Positions 10,330-19,490 of a stretch of 64,000 nt of DNA are shown one piece after another. A program made the translations under genes and the position numbers. The DNA is from Hyphomicrobium sp. ghe19 (lineage in GTDB: Bacteria > Pseudomonadota > Alphaproteobacteria > Rhizobiales > Hyphomicrobiaceae): assembly GCF_902712875.1 (NCBI RefSeq), contig NZ_LR743509.1, positions 2,928,001-2,992,000 of the forward strand, given 5' to 3'. The notes beneath the pieces were generated by a model. It saw only the letters and a list, made by a program, of their open reading frames with translations, did no database searches and had not been told where the DNA came from. Each line of letters starts with the position of its first letter. The stretch's first letter is position 1.

Positions 10330-10872
10330 TCAGCCGTCGAGCCCGAAGCGGCGGGAGGCGGAGGCTTCCAAGGCCGCGACGATGGCTTCGACATCCCGCG
10401 GGCCATCGAAGCGCTGCCCATTAACGAACAAGCACGGTGTTCCGTTCACGCCACTGCGAACGCCACCGCGAAAATCTCGCTTGATATGATCGGCATAGCG
10501 GCCGGCGAATGCCTGTTGGACGGCGTTATTGCTCAACCCAACTGCACTAGCGTCAACCAGCAGGTCGTCATCCGCGAGCGCCATTTGGTTCTCGAAGAGA
10601 ATATCGTGCATGTCCCAAAAGCGGTCGATCGCGCCGGCGGCTTCAGCAATTTCGGCCGCGTGCAGTGCGTGCGGGTGAAGCCGTGTAAGCGGGAAATGCC
10701 GGTAGACGAACCGCAGTTCGTCGCCCATGGCCTCTTGCACCGCCTTGATGACCGAATAGGCGTCGCCGCAGTAGGGACACTCGAAATCACCGTATTCAAC
10801 CAAGGTCATTGGCGCATTCGGCGAACCTTCGATGTGATCTTCGCCGGAAACCGGTACAGATAATTGGCCCAT
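10330..10872 (-). CDS. DsbA-family thioredoxin-fold protein, cytosolic
   Basis: This is a small thiol-disulfide oxidoreductase of the DsbA/thioredoxin_4 type. The active site CPYC lies at about residues 33–36 in LVEYGDFECPYCGDAY. The helical insert is present, and the cis-Pro loop is NGTPCLFVNG. There is no signal peptide, so it should act in the cytoplasm, unlike true DsbA. AGAGG lies about 5 nt before the ATG. It lies 54 bp upstream of selA on the same strand and could be co-transcribed with it. Whether it serves selenium metabolism, for example reduction of selenium species, cannot be told from sequence. Confidence 0.82.
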   Translation of the reverse strand: MGQLSVPVSGEDHIEGSPNAPMTLVEYGDFECPYCGDAYSVIKAVQEAMGDELRFVYRHFPLTRLHPHALHAAEIAEAAGAIDRFWDMHDILFENQMALADDDLLVDASAVGLSNNAVQQAFAGRYADHIKRDFRGGVRSGVNGTPCLFVNGQRFDGPRDVEAIVAALEASASRRFGLDG

Positions 10873-11040
10873 GATTGCCTCTCATATGCCAACGTTCAGC
10901 GGACTGCCCTTATGGGCAGTAAAGCGCTTTCGCTACCGCAAGACAACAGAGCACCCGCGCCTAACACGCGGTTCACAGATCCACGGCAATTCGGGGATCG
11001 ATCCCCCACCGTTAACGACTTTCCGTCGGTGGCGAGCGCG

Positions 11041-12066
11041 CTATTCGCGGGAGGCCGCAAGGCGGCCTTGCCACAGGCGTTTGCCTTCCGCGAAATGCCA
11101 GGCCAGGAGACCAGGGACGCCGGAGGTGATCTCGCGGGCACGTTTCAGCAGCGATAGGGCAAGAGCGACATCGGGGCCCAGTCCGAACAGCGCGCCGACC
11201 ACGACATAGCCGCCCTCCTGCACACCCGCAGCCCAAGGAACGATGAAGGCCGCCGTTCGAAGCGCGAAGACCAGGCTTTCAAGCGCAAGGACGTCTCCCG
11301 CCGAAAGCGTATGGTTCATGAACCAAAGAGCTATCCACGTTTCGGCGGCGCCCGCGAGCCAGCCCAGCAGGTGCAGGAAGGTCGACGCGATCACCGCCCC
11401 CTTCTTGCGATAGATCGCCTGGACGGCTGCGTGAATGCTGTCGCTGTCGGATAGCCCTTCCCAGGCGCGCGTGAAGCCAAGCTTTGCGGGCAATGTTTCG
11501 AGAAAGAGTATCAGACCCTTGTTCTGCGCGATGAGGAATCCGACAACCGCGATGGTTGCGATGCAGAGTCCGGCGGCCGCCCACCAGGCCGCCTGTTCAT
11601 CCGGATGGTAGAGAAAGAGCAATGCCAGCCCCATGAACGTGTAGATGAGCTGGCTCAGCATCTCCGTCGTCATGTCGGTAATGGTCGTCGCGGCCGCAAC
11701 GTTCACCCGCAGGCCGTGCTTGGTCAATTCCCGGGCGCCAGCAGCCTCGCCTGCTCCGGGGATGATGGCGAGCAGGTTGCCGACGCTGTCGCGGACCCAG
11801 CGCGCCCAGAGGAATAGCAGACCGCTGTGCGCCGTATGGTTCTCGACGAGCAGCACGCGCCAAGCCCACGCGCAGAGCACGAGCGAGGCGAGATAGGCCG
11901 TGAGGATTGCCGCCATGCCGCGCCAGCCTGCCGTCGCCATTGCGTCCCAGACACCGGAGATGCCGAAATAAACGACGAGGCAAATCGCGACAGCTATTCC
12001 CGCCATCGCGGCGATGAAGAACGCGATGCGCGAGCCGGAAGGACCCGAGACCGGCTCGGCGGTCAT
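11041..12066 (-). CDS. Flippase-like membrane protein (UPF0104/HpnL-like)
   Basis: This is a multi-helix integral-membrane protein of the lysylphosphatidylglycerol-synthase transmembrane/UPF0104 group, which includes HpnL proteins encoded near hopanoid genes. Features seen include an N-terminal helix at about residues 15–35, LLAIIPGAGEAAGARELTKHG in the middle, and the C-terminal PWAAGVQEGGYVVVGALFG typical of the family. Its start overlaps the HpnI-like glycosyltransferase by ATGA, so the two are translationally coupled. It may move a glycolipid product across the inner membrane; that role is inferred from family and context. Confidence 0.75.
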   Translation of the reverse strand: MTAEPVSGPSGSRIAFFIAAMAGIAVAICLVVYFGISGVWDAMATAGWRGMAAILTAYLASLVLCAWAWRVLLVENHTAHSGLLFLWARWVRDSVGNLLAIIPGAGEAAGARELTKHGLRVNVAAATTITDMTTEMLSQLIYTFMGLALLFLYHPDEQAAWWAAAGLCIATIAVVGFLIAQNKGLILFLETLPAKLGFTRAWEGLSDSDSIHAAVQAIYRKKGAVIASTFLHLLGWLAGAAETWIALWFMNHTLSAGDVLALESLVFALRTAAFIVPWAAGVQEGGYVVVGALFGLGPDVALALSLLKRAREITSGVPGLLAWHFAEGKRLWQGRLAASRE

Positions 12067-13271
12067 CGCTTGTCTCCGAGCGATACGGCCGCGCGATCAG
12101 AGCCGGCGGAGCCAGCGTTACGACCGTCGGCGATGAGCTTACGGAAGGTTTCGTACGTGAAGATATTCTTCCCCCAGCGCACTTTGTTGCCGAAAAGGCC
12201 GAAAGCCCAAGCGAAGAAACAGACGCACTCGCGCAACGGGACCAGCCAAGGCTTAGGCGGCGTGTTCATCCGGAAGCTTTGGCGAACTTGGTAATGGAGC
12301 GCGATGCGAAGCACGATCTCCAAGCCGATGATCGAAAGTCCAACGATGGACGGCCACGGAAGCAGCAGAACGACAAGCAACGGCAGCGGCCAGGTGATGA
12401 CCGACATGAAATGATCGGCCGGGCGGCAGAAGCGCTCCATCCGCTGCCACAGGATTTCGTGGCGGAACAACTCGCTGAAACTCTTCTCCGCGACGATGGT
12501 GTCGCAACAATAGGATGACAGAACGACCTCGTAGCCGCGTTGAGCCGTGAGGTTTCCAAGCGCGAAGTCGTCGGGGAAGAAATTGGAGAGATGATCGAAG
12601 CCGCCGAACGAGTCGAGAGCCTCGCGGCGAACGCTGGCCATCGCGAACGCGAAATCGATACCGCGAAGCCCGACGTCTACCAGCACCGATGGCGCGAACC
12701 AGTCGCTGATATTGAGGGTTCCGAAATCGGCGGCTGCGGCTCCTCCGTAGGGAAGGCCTTTATAGATGGACGCAACCGCGCCCACCTTCGGATTGACGAA
12801 CGGAGCGGCCATCGACGCGATGCAATTTCTGTCGACGCGAAGGTCAGCGTCGGCGACGAGCAAAATGTCGTAGCGCGCGGCCCTGTAAATGTTGGCGAGG
12901 TTGGACGCCCGCGGATTGGGTCCGACGAGATTTGCATCGATTACGAGCCTGAGATTGCGACCCGGAAACTCGGCGATCAGGCGCTTGACGACCGCGACGG
13001 CCGGATCCGTCTCCGAGTGCGCGCCGAAAATGACCTCGTACTCCGGCCAATCCTGATCGCAGAACGTGCGAAGGCAATCGTAAAGGAATGGCTGGGAGCC
13101 GTGGACAGGCTTCAACACCGAAACGGGTGGGCGCCATCCATCCACCGAGGCCGGACGTTCACGGAAGCGCCGCGTGAAATACAGCGCGAGCACAAGGTAG
13201 GCCAAGGCCGCAAGACCCAGGATGATACCGGCGATCACCGCGGGATTGAGGACCACGATTGGCAAGTGCAT
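12063..13271 (-). CDS. hpnI: HpnI-like ceramide-glucosyltransferase-family glycosyltransferase
   Basis: This is a membrane-anchored family 2/21 glycosyltransferase. HpnI proteins add N-acetylglucosamine to bacteriohopanetetrol. There is an N-terminal helix at about residues 10–30, then PPVSVLKPVHG, the metal/nucleotide motif VADADLRVD, the acceptor motif FFPDDFALGN, and QRMERF in place of the usual (Q/R)xxRW. C-terminal helices follow. Length (402 aa) fits. Coupling to a flippase-like gene and proximity to an HpnK-like deacetylase support a hopanoid glycolipid role over ceramide glycosylation. The squalene-hopene cyclase is not in the window. Confidence 0.78.
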   Translation of the reverse strand: MHLPIVVLNPAVIAGIILGLAALAYLVLALYFTRRFRERPASVDGWRPPVSVLKPVHGSQPFLYDCLRTFCDQDWPEYEVIFGAHSETDPAVAVVKRLIAEFPGRNLRLVIDANLVGPNPRASNLANIYRAARYDILLVADADLRVDRNCIASMAAPFVNPKVGAVASIYKGLPYGGAAAADFGTLNISDWFAPSVLVDVGLRGIDFAFAMASVRREALDSFGGFDHLSNFFPDDFALGNLTAQRGYEVVLSSYCCDTIVAEKSFSELFRHEILWQRMERFCRPADHFMSVITWPLPLLVVLLLPWPSIVGLSIIGLEIVLRIALHYQVRQSFRMNTPPKPWLVPLRECVCFFAWAFGLFGNKVRWGKNIFTYETFRKLIADGRNAGSAGSDRAAVSLGDKR

Positions 13272-13366
13272 GCGGCAGAAGTCTCCCCAGGCGATGAGAT
13301 TAGGCGGCTAACGCGCGGCGACGATTATTTCCGGTCGGCGTAGCACATGCTGCAGCTTTCGACACC

Positions 13367-14215
13367 TCAGGCCGTGAAGGCTGCTCTGAACGTCAGAGGC
13401 TGCAACCCAAGGGCTGCAACTTTGGCGCGGACAACCGGGCTGACGAGCCCGCTGTATTCCTCGGCAGAGCCGTAGGTTTGCGGCTGATTTTCCATGCGCA
13501 TCGCGGGGTGCGCGTAAAGCTCCGTCACGCCATCGGGCAGGTGGTCGAGGTAGGCGAGGATGCGCTTTTCGGTCATGGCGCCCGTGTCGTTCACGCCGAA
13601 GATGTGATCGTTGAGCGCCAACCCTGCGCTCTTAAGCTTTCGACGCATCCTCGACGTCAGACTGGCGTAGAGCGCCCAGTTGAAGAGCCGCCGAACAGGT
13701 TTGTCGGCGCCCGCTTCCCACGATGGCCAAAACGGCTCGACCGGATATCGAACCGGCGGCGATCCGTAACGCGGTGCGAACTTCGCGATTGCGTCCGTCA
13801 CGGCCGGGTGCATGTGGAAATGGTGATGGCCATTGATGTGATCCATCACGAGGCCGGTGCTTTCGAAACGCTGGAACTGCGCTTCGATCTCGGCTTCGGC
13901 CTGGCGCCGCATCTCGCCCGAGAAGTACAGATTGAAGCCGAATAGCTCAGGGTTATTCGAGAAGCATCCGTCGCGATCGACGAGCAGCGGTATCTTTTCG
14001 GGCGGCAGGACCGGACGGCTATCCACCAAATGGATGTGCAGGCCGACGCCGAGGTTCGGCAGGCGTTTCGCGCGTTCGACGGCATCGGAAAATGCATCGC
14101 CTCCGCACATCAAGCTCGTTGCCGAGAGAATTCCGTCGCTGTGAGATGCTTCGATGCCGTCGTTGACGGGGATCGACATTCCGAAGTCGTCGGCCGTCAC
14201 GATCAATGATTTCAT
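13367..14215 (-). CDS. hpnK: HpnK-like YdjC-family carbohydrate deacetylase
   Basis: This is a YdjC-type metal-dependent deacetylase; HpnK is thought to remove the acetyl group from N-acetylglucosaminyl-bacteriohopanetetrol. Key motifs are TADDFG near the N-terminus (metal-binding Asp pair), VGLHIHLVDSRPVLP near residue 60, and MDHINGHHHFHMHP near residue 125 with the metal-ligand histidines. An in-frame ATG at 14233 overlaps the upstream stop, but GGAGG lies 7 nt before the ATG at 14215, which starts directly at MKSLIVTADDFG. I prefer the second. It lies 95 bp upstream of the glycosyltransferase gene. Confidence 0.78.
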   Translation of the reverse strand: MKSLIVTADDFGMSIPVNDGIEASHSDGILSATSLMCGGDAFSDAVERAKRLPNLGVGLHIHLVDSRPVLPPEKIPLLVDRDGCFSNNPELFGFNLYFSGEMRRQAEAEIEAQFQRFESTGLVMDHINGHHHFHMHPAVTDAIAKFAPRYGSPPVRYPVEPFWPSWEAGADKPVRRLFNWALYASLTSRMRRKLKSAGLALNDHIFGVNDTGAMTEKRILAYLDHLPDGVTELYAHPAMRMENQPQTYGSAEEYSGLVSPVVRAKVAALGLQPLTFRAAFTA

Positions 14216-14229
14216 GCGGCGGCCTCCAC

Positions 14230-15534
14230 TCATCCGGTCAGCGCTTCGACCGTAGTTAACGCCGAGCTAATCGAATCTTCCATGCCAACATAATCCCATA
14301 GTCCATACCGGCCGATGGGATGAATTCCTGCCGCATTCAGCCGCGAGAGAATGTCGCGCACGAGCTGATCGCGTTCCGGCGTGTGATGAACGTAAGCGCA
14401 GCGGATCACATGCGCCACCGTGCAGACGATGTCTTCGCTTTTCACCCATCCGAGTTTTTCAAGCGCCGCGATGACGTCGGTCTGAAGCTTGCTTGCGATG
14501 TCGGTGCGGTCAATATCCTCGCCCGGCACGCCGACCTCGACGTACACGGCGTTATAGCCGTTCGAGCACATGGCCGGGCTGATGTTCGAATAGCAGCCGA
14601 ACCGATAGAATGGGATGTCGCGGTCGGGCACATAGACCCAATGCGCGTCCTTGAGTGCGCCCGGCAATTTTCCGCGAACGCCGAAGTTGAAGCTGATGGT
14701 TGAGCTGTGGCTCAGCTGTTCGGCGGCAGCCATCAACTGCGGGTCCCGCGTCAGCTTGCAGAGCGCCTTGAGAGGAATGCTTGGCAGCATGTTTTCCCAT
14801 TCGACGCTACGCCCAGCGCTCGTCGTGACCATGCGGCGTTCGAGATCGATGCCGATAATCTCTTCGTTCGTCGCGACGCTCTTCAGGCCCTGGGCAAGGC
14901 CGCGCGTCAGAACATCGATGCCGCCGCGCTTCGGATACCAGAACGTCGAGTTGTATTCGGCGGTCTCCACTGCTTCGTTCGCGAACCCGGCGCGGATACG
15001 CCGTTCGTCCGGCTGCGGGAAAAACCTTTTGACGGCGCCGATCGAGAGACGGCTGAGCGGCGTCGCCATCGTCTTCTCGTTTTGCGGAATGAGAAACCGA
15101 TCGGCAACGGCCTGGCCGAAGCCTGAAACGATGAACTCGCGAAAGCCTTCGATTTTGCCGCCGGCTGCGGGTCTCTCGTCGTAGGACGTCTCACACTCTT
15201 TGCGCAGCTCGTCCGGCAGTTCGCCGAGGTGATATTGGATGGGCGCATCGACGAGGCGGCCGCCCGCGAAGAAATAGGACTTCCTCTCGACCGTCTCCCA
15301 GTCATCATCGTTCAAATGCGCGTGGGGAATCTGCGACGGCGACGGAAAGCGGCGAAGATGAAGAAAGTGGCCGGTGTAGTCGAAGCAGAAGTCCTCGACT
15401 TGTGTTGTGCGCGTCAGGCCGCCGACAGCGGGGCAGCGCTCCAGCAACAGGTAATCGCCGCCGCTCTCCTGCAGAGCCTGAGCTGCGGCGAGGCCCGAGA
15501 TGCCTCCCCCGGCTACGAGCCATTTCCGAGACAT
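14230..15534 (-). CDS. FAD-dependent oxidoreductase (amine oxidase/UDP-galactopyranose mutase-like fold)
   Basis: The N-terminus is a Rossmann FAD-binding motif (VAGGGISGLAAAQALQESG) followed by an acidic end of strand 2 and VGGLTRT. FCFDYTGHFLH resembles the protoporphyrinogen-oxidase/UDP-galactopyranose-mutase superfamily. Similar proteins are annotated only as FAD-dependent oxidoreductases in polysaccharide or lipid gene sets. The substrate is unknown. It is the first gene of the minus-strand run leading into hpnK (14 bp before the chosen start), hpnI and the flippase-like gene, so a role in making or modifying the same sugar lipid is plausible. It is not HpnJ, which is a radical-SAM enzyme. 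Confidence 0.7.
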   Translation of the reverse strand: MSRKWLVAGGGISGLAAAQALQESGGDYLLLERCPAVGGLTRTTQVEDFCFDYTGHFLHLRRFPSPSQIPHAHLNDDDWETVERKSYFFAGGRLVDAPIQYHLGELPDELRKECETSYDERPAAGGKIEGFREFIVSGFGQAVADRFLIPQNEKTMATPLSRLSIGAVKRFFPQPDERRIRAGFANEAVETAEYNSTFWYPKRGGIDVLTRGLAQGLKSVATNEEIIGIDLERRMVTTSAGRSVEWENMLPSIPLKALCKLTRDPQLMAAAEQLSHSSTISFNFGVRGKLPGALKDAHWVYVPDRDIPFYRFGCYSNISPAMCSNGYNAVYVEVGVPGEDIDRTDIASKLQTDVIAALEKLGWVKSEDIVCTVAHVIRCAYVHHTPERDQLVRDILSRLNAAGIHPIGRYGLWDYVGMEDSISSALTTVEALTG

Positions 15535-15730
15535 CTCAGTCAGTATCCGAAGTTGTTGGTCCGAGACTGGCGCCGACGCGAGGCTTCAAACGAGAGCGAC
15601 CTTCGCGTTTGCGTAATGGGGCGGCAGAACGGGCTCCCTTTAGATGCGCAGCAGCAAATCTGCAAGCGTGCAACGCGCAGGCCGAAGCAATCGCAGAAAG
15701 GTGGCGCTTTTCAGCGCGCAAAAGAAAAGC

Positions 15731-15815
15731 TGGTGCGGGCGGAGGGATTTGAACCCCCACGACTTGCGTCGTTCGGACCTAAACCGAGTGCGTCTACCAG
15801 TTCCGCCACGCCCGC
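15731..15815 (-). tRNA. tRNA-Leu (anticodon UAG)
   Basis: The minus strand gives an 85-nt class II tRNA with acceptor stem GCGGGCG/CGCCCGC, discriminator A and encoded CCA. It has a D arm (TGGCGGAACTGGTAGACGCA), a long variable arm and the T arm GGGGGTTCAAATCCCTC. The anticodon is TAG at 15779–15781 in the loop TTTAGGT. The type matches tRNA-Leu reading CUN codons. Confidence 0.96.
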
Positions 15816-16038
15816 ACATGCTTCCAACCATCGGTCTTTCCCCCGGCGGCCGGTTACGAAGGGCGTCTCATACTGAAAACCGCATCCGAAAACAACGCGT
15901 AAACCGATAGGCCCCAATGCGCAGATGCCGCAAAATGCGCCAGCGGCCTGCCTTGCCACGAGTCCTGCTCCAATTCGCCGCTTCAACTTGCGGGCGGGCC
16001 CAGATTTGCCTATGTGCTTCAGGCCGCAAAACAAAGCC

Positions 16039-16929
16039 ATGATCAGCAAACCGTGGGAAATTTCCTTGCCTGTGACAGCGAAGAACTGGATCGTCGAGAC
16101 GGATTGGCTCGCTGAGCACCTCTCCTCGCCCGATTTGATCATCCTCGACGGCAGTTGGCACCTTCCGACTGCCAATCGCGACGCGAAGAAAGAGTATCTC
16201 GCCGAGCACATTCCCGGCGCCTTATTCTTCGACATCGACGACCTGTCGGACGAAAAGTCGCCGCTTCCCCACATGCTTCCGTCGACCGTGAAATTCGCGT
16301 CGCGGATGAAGAAGATGGGGATCGGCGACGGCGCCCGCATCGTGGTTTACGATACGACCGGCATTTTTTCGGCCGCCCGCGTGTGGTGGACGTTCCGCGC
16401 CATGGGGCATCGCGACGTCGCCGTGTTGAACGGGGGCTTGCGCAAATGGAAGGCCGAAGGGCGGCCGCTCGAGGATGGGCCGCCGCCGAAGCGATCGGAA
16501 CGGCATTATTCACCGCTTCAGAACACCGAGATCATTCGCGACCTCGACGATATGAAGGCGCTGCTGAAGAAGAACGGCGTCCAAGTCGTCGACGCACGTC
16601 CCGCGGGGCGTTTCGAAGGCACCGAGGCCGAGCCGCGTCCCGGCTTGCGTCAGGGGCACATTCCCGGTTCGAAGAACATTCCCTCGCAGCAGCTTCTGAA
16701 CTCAGACGGCACGTATAAGTCGGCGGAAGAGATCGTCACGCTCTTCAAGAATGTCGGCATCGATGTTTCGAAGCCCGTGGTGACGACGTGCGGATCGGGC
16801 GTGACGGCTTCGATGCTGGCGCTCGCGCTTGCCGTCGTCGGCCAGACGAACGCGTCCGTCTATGACGGCAGCTGGGCGGAATGGGGCCAGGAGAATGGCC
16901 TCCCCATCGAAACCGGACCCGCGAAGTAA
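16039..16929 (+). CDS. sseA: 3-mercaptopyruvate/thiosulfate sulfurtransferase
   Basis: This is a two-domain rhodanese that moves sulfur from 3-mercaptopyruvate or thiosulfate to a thiol acceptor. The inactive N-terminal rhodanese domain shows HIPGALFFDID and DTTGIFSAARVWW. The C-terminal catalytic domain shows GHIPGSKNIP, and the active-site loop CGSGVTA lies near residue 251; that loop type is typical of mercaptopyruvate enzymes. The start at 16039 gives 296 aa, close to the usual ~280–300. The frame is open back to 15925, but those residues are not family-like. It converges with the next gene. Confidence 0.88.
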   Translation: MISKPWEISLPVTAKNWIVETDWLAEHLSSPDLIILDGSWHLPTANRDAKKEYLAEHIPGALFFDIDDLSDEKSPLPHMLPSTVKFASRMKKMGIGDGARIVVYDTTGIFSAARVWWTFRAMGHRDVAVLNGGLRKWKAEGRPLEDGPPPKRSERHYSPLQNTEIIRDLDDMKALLKKNGVQVVDARPAGRFEGTEAEPRPGLRQGHIPGSKNIPSQQLLNSDGTYKSAEEIVTLFKNVGIDVSKPVVTTCGSGVTASMLALALAVVGQTNASVYDGSWAEWGQENGLPIETGPAK

Positions 16930-17014
16930 CGTTGGTCCAAACGAGACGCGCGTCGCGCCCATCGGCGTCTGATGCGCGTCTGCCACCTATTCCCCACAAT
17001 ATCGGTGCGCGGAC

Positions 17015-18616
17015 TTAGGCCGACGCCGGAAAGTGCTGGTAGATCCACGTCTCGGTGAGGGCGGCGTCGCCTTTGCGCAGATAGGCCCGGAGGTCTATCG
17101 GTTCGGCCCCCTGCTCCTTGAGATCGAACATTGCGCGCCAGCGATGCCGCTGGCCGACCACCGGGTACGTGGCAATGCCTGAAATCGAACCGCGAGAGCA
17201 AGTGACGACGAGCTCGACGCCGCTGTCGCGGCCCAGCCCTTCGAATACCTCTCCGGCGAAGTCGATCACGAACTTCCGCGTCGCTGCCGGGCGCGCGTTG
17301 AAGCTCAACCCCGGAGGTCCGCCAATGCCGGACCAGGTTCCGATCGTGCGCCCGAGCGTATCGGGAAATGGAATGTCGTCCAGCCACGAAAGGCGATAGC
17401 GAAACACGCGGCGTTGGCCGGCCTTGCACTTTTCTTTCGGCACCCAACAGGCGACGATGTTGTCCCAAGTCTCCGTATCGGTGTGGAGTTCCACAAGATG
17501 CACGGCGCCCTCGCCCCAAGCATCCAACGGTTCGACCCAAACGGACGGTCGCCGTTCATAGAAAATTCCGTCGTCCAGATAATGCACGAAATCGCGGTCG
17601 CGTTGCAGCAGCCCGAAGCCTTTCGGGTCACGATCGGAAAAGGCGTTCGTCATCGCGTGCGGCGGATTGATAATCGGCCGCCAGATGCGTTCACCGCCGC
17701 CGGTCAAGATCGCCAAACCGTCGCTGTCGTGAATTTCCGGCCGCCAGTCCCGCGGTTCGATGTGCGAATCTTCGCCGTACCAGAACATGCTCGAGAATGG
17801 CGCTATGCCAATGCGATCGATATCCGCACGAATGTGCAGGCGGGCCTCGATTTCCATGTCGCAGCGATATGAGCCGTTGGGCTGCGTCACGCGCTTGGTC
17901 GCCATGCGGTAAGCGCCAGCGATGCTTGGTCCGTCGAGCAGCGCATATATGACGACCGGTCCGCCGGGCTCGGGCGATGCTTCAAGCCAGTAGTGCGTGA
18001 AACGTGGAAATTCCTCGTGCTTCGACATTGCCGTGTCGATGGCAATGCCACGCGCCGACAATCCATACTGGTTGTAGGGGCCGGAGCTTCTGAAATAGGA
18101 AGCGCCCATGGCGGCGAACCAATCGGTCTTCTGGTCTTCGGCCATGATGCGAAAGCCCGCGAACCCCGCGCCCGCGCGGAGCCCTTCAGCCGGATGGCCT
18201 TTAGGGATTTCGAACAGATCCTGATTGTAGATAAGCTCGCGTGCTTCTCCGCCTTCCACGAGACTGATGCGGACAGGATCGGACGCGTACTTGTTCATAT
18301 GGAAAAACTGGACCGGGTAATGTCCCGCGCCGTCGAGATCCACGGTGCGGTCGGTCCGGTAACGAATACGCTGAGATTGATCGTAATTTATTTCGGCGAG
18401 GACATTTGGCGACGGCGTGATCGGCGGCTCGTAGCTATAGCGGGCGAGGCGCTGCGCTTCCTGATCGAGAATATCGAACGAGAATGGTACCGGCGCCTTG
18501 AACTCATTTTGAGGAATGCCGGAGGCGGCCATCGCCTTGAGCGGGTTGCCGGCGAGTACCCAAGCCAACCCCAAGCCTCCTCCGGACTTCAAAAGTGAAC
18601 GGCGGCTTGTCGTCAT
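17015..18616 (-). CDS. Periplasmic glucan biosynthesis protein (MdoG/OpgG-OpgD family)
   Basis: OpgG/OpgD proteins act in the periplasm on osmoregulated glucans. The start at 18616 is preceded by AAAGGG and yields a Tat-type signal (SRRSLLKSGGGLGLAWVLAG) ending near AMA|A. The family hallmarks follow: FSFDILDQEAQRLA, the long beta-sandwich region with GASYFRSSGPYNQYGLSARGIAID, and FWYGEDS. A Tat signal is more typical of OpgD than of Sec-exported OpgG. At 534 aa the length is typical. No opgH glucosyltransferase gene is adjacent. Confidence 0.85.
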   Translation of the reverse strand: MTTSRRSLLKSGGGLGLAWVLAGNPLKAMAASGIPQNEFKAPVPFSFDILDQEAQRLARYSYEPPITPSPNVLAEINYDQSQRIRYRTDRTVDLDGAGHYPVQFFHMNKYASDPVRISLVEGGEARELIYNQDLFEIPKGHPAEGLRAGAGFAGFRIMAEDQKTDWFAAMGASYFRSSGPYNQYGLSARGIAIDTAMSKHEEFPRFTHYWLEASPEPGGPVVIYALLDGPSIAGAYRMATKRVTQPNGSYRCDMEIEARLHIRADIDRIGIAPFSSMFWYGEDSHIEPRDWRPEIHDSDGLAILTGGGERIWRPIINPPHAMTNAFSDRDPKGFGLLQRDRDFVHYLDDGIFYERRPSVWVEPLDAWGEGAVHLVELHTDTETWDNIVACWVPKEKCKAGQRRVFRYRLSWLDDIPFPDTLGRTIGTWSGIGGPPGLSFNARPAATRKFVIDFAGEVFEGLGRDSGVELVVTCSRGSISGIATYPVVGQRHRWRAMFDLKEQGAEPIDLRAYLRKGDAALTETWIYQHFPASA

Positions 18617-18695
18617 TATCCGCCCTTTGCGATCGTCTAGCGGTCTCATTTGCGTCCCTGCCCTTGAACCGGGCCTGAACACCAACGCGCGACGA

Positions 18696-19286
18696 TCAGT
18701 TTAGTGCGGTCGAAACCGAAACTTTTTTCTCAAGCGCTTTCTCGATCCAGGAGATCATTTCGGCGGATGTGGGCGCCAATTTGGCCGGAAACGAACGCAG
18801 CAGGCGGCCGTCGCGGCCCACCAGGTATTTGTGGAAATTCCAGGCCGGCGTTCCGGCGGGTCCCATGGCTTCGGCCGCCCATTTGTAAAACGGATGCGCT
18901 TCCGGCCCGACGACGGAGTGTTTGGCAGTCAGCGGAAACGAGACACCGAAGACGCCCTGACAGAAGGTCTGGATCTCGCCCTCGGGTGTCGGTTCCTGTT
19001 CTCCGAAGTCGTTCGACGGGACGGCAATGACGACGAGGCCTTCTTTCTCGTAGCGCGTCCACAGATCCTGCAGTCCGGCATATTGCTTGGTAAAGCCGCA
19101 GAGCGATGCCGAATTCACAACCAGGAGTGGCCGGCCGTGCCAATCAGAAAGCTTCATCGGACTGCCATCGATGCTGACGAATTCAAAGTCGTAGGCTGAG
19201 CCGGCCACATCCGCCACGGGCGCTACGCTCGGTGGTGCCCTCCAGACCGACCAGAGGCTGCGACCGGTATTCCAAAGTTTTCGCAA
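18696..19286 (-). CDS. Glutathione peroxidase family protein (Cys type)
   Basis: This is a thioredoxin-fold peroxidase that reduces peroxides, in bacteria often with thioredoxin. The peroxidatic residue is Cys63 in NSASLCGFTKQY; the resolving/tetrad parts are present (LQDLW, WNFHKYLVG). Although Sec machinery is encoded nearby, this gene has Cys rather than UGA at the active site. Residues 1–30 form a short basic/hydrophobic leader without a clear cleavage site; it may be a weak export signal or a start placed too far upstream. Confidence 0.88.
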   Translation of the reverse strand: MRKLWNTGRSLWSVWRAPPSVAPVADVAGSAYDFEFVSIDGSPMKLSDWHGRPLLVVNSASLCGFTKQYAGLQDLWTRYEKEGLVVIAVPSNDFGEQEPTPEGEIQTFCQGVFGVSFPLTAKHSVVGPEAHPFYKWAAEAMGPAGTPAWNFHKYLVGRDGRLLRSFPAKLAPTSAEMISWIEKALEKKVSVSTALN

Positions 19287-19490
19287 CTTGTGTGCCTCAC
19301 GATTTCAGGTGCTTACTGATGTTTTGATACAGTACGCCATACTACTACCCGGATGCCTGCCATCAAGAGTGCGCGACATCGCGGGCTCCTCTGCGGCATG
19401 TTCCGCCCGTAACAGCCTTCGGCGCTCATCGCGCCTAGGTTGCCTCCATCAACTCACGAGCCCCGAGGCTCACCCAAGGAGGAATTGGCA

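Noticed and set aside
18696..19286. Selenocysteine in the glutathione peroxidase
   Set aside because: The active-site codon is Cys (NSASLCGFT) with no in-frame TGA.
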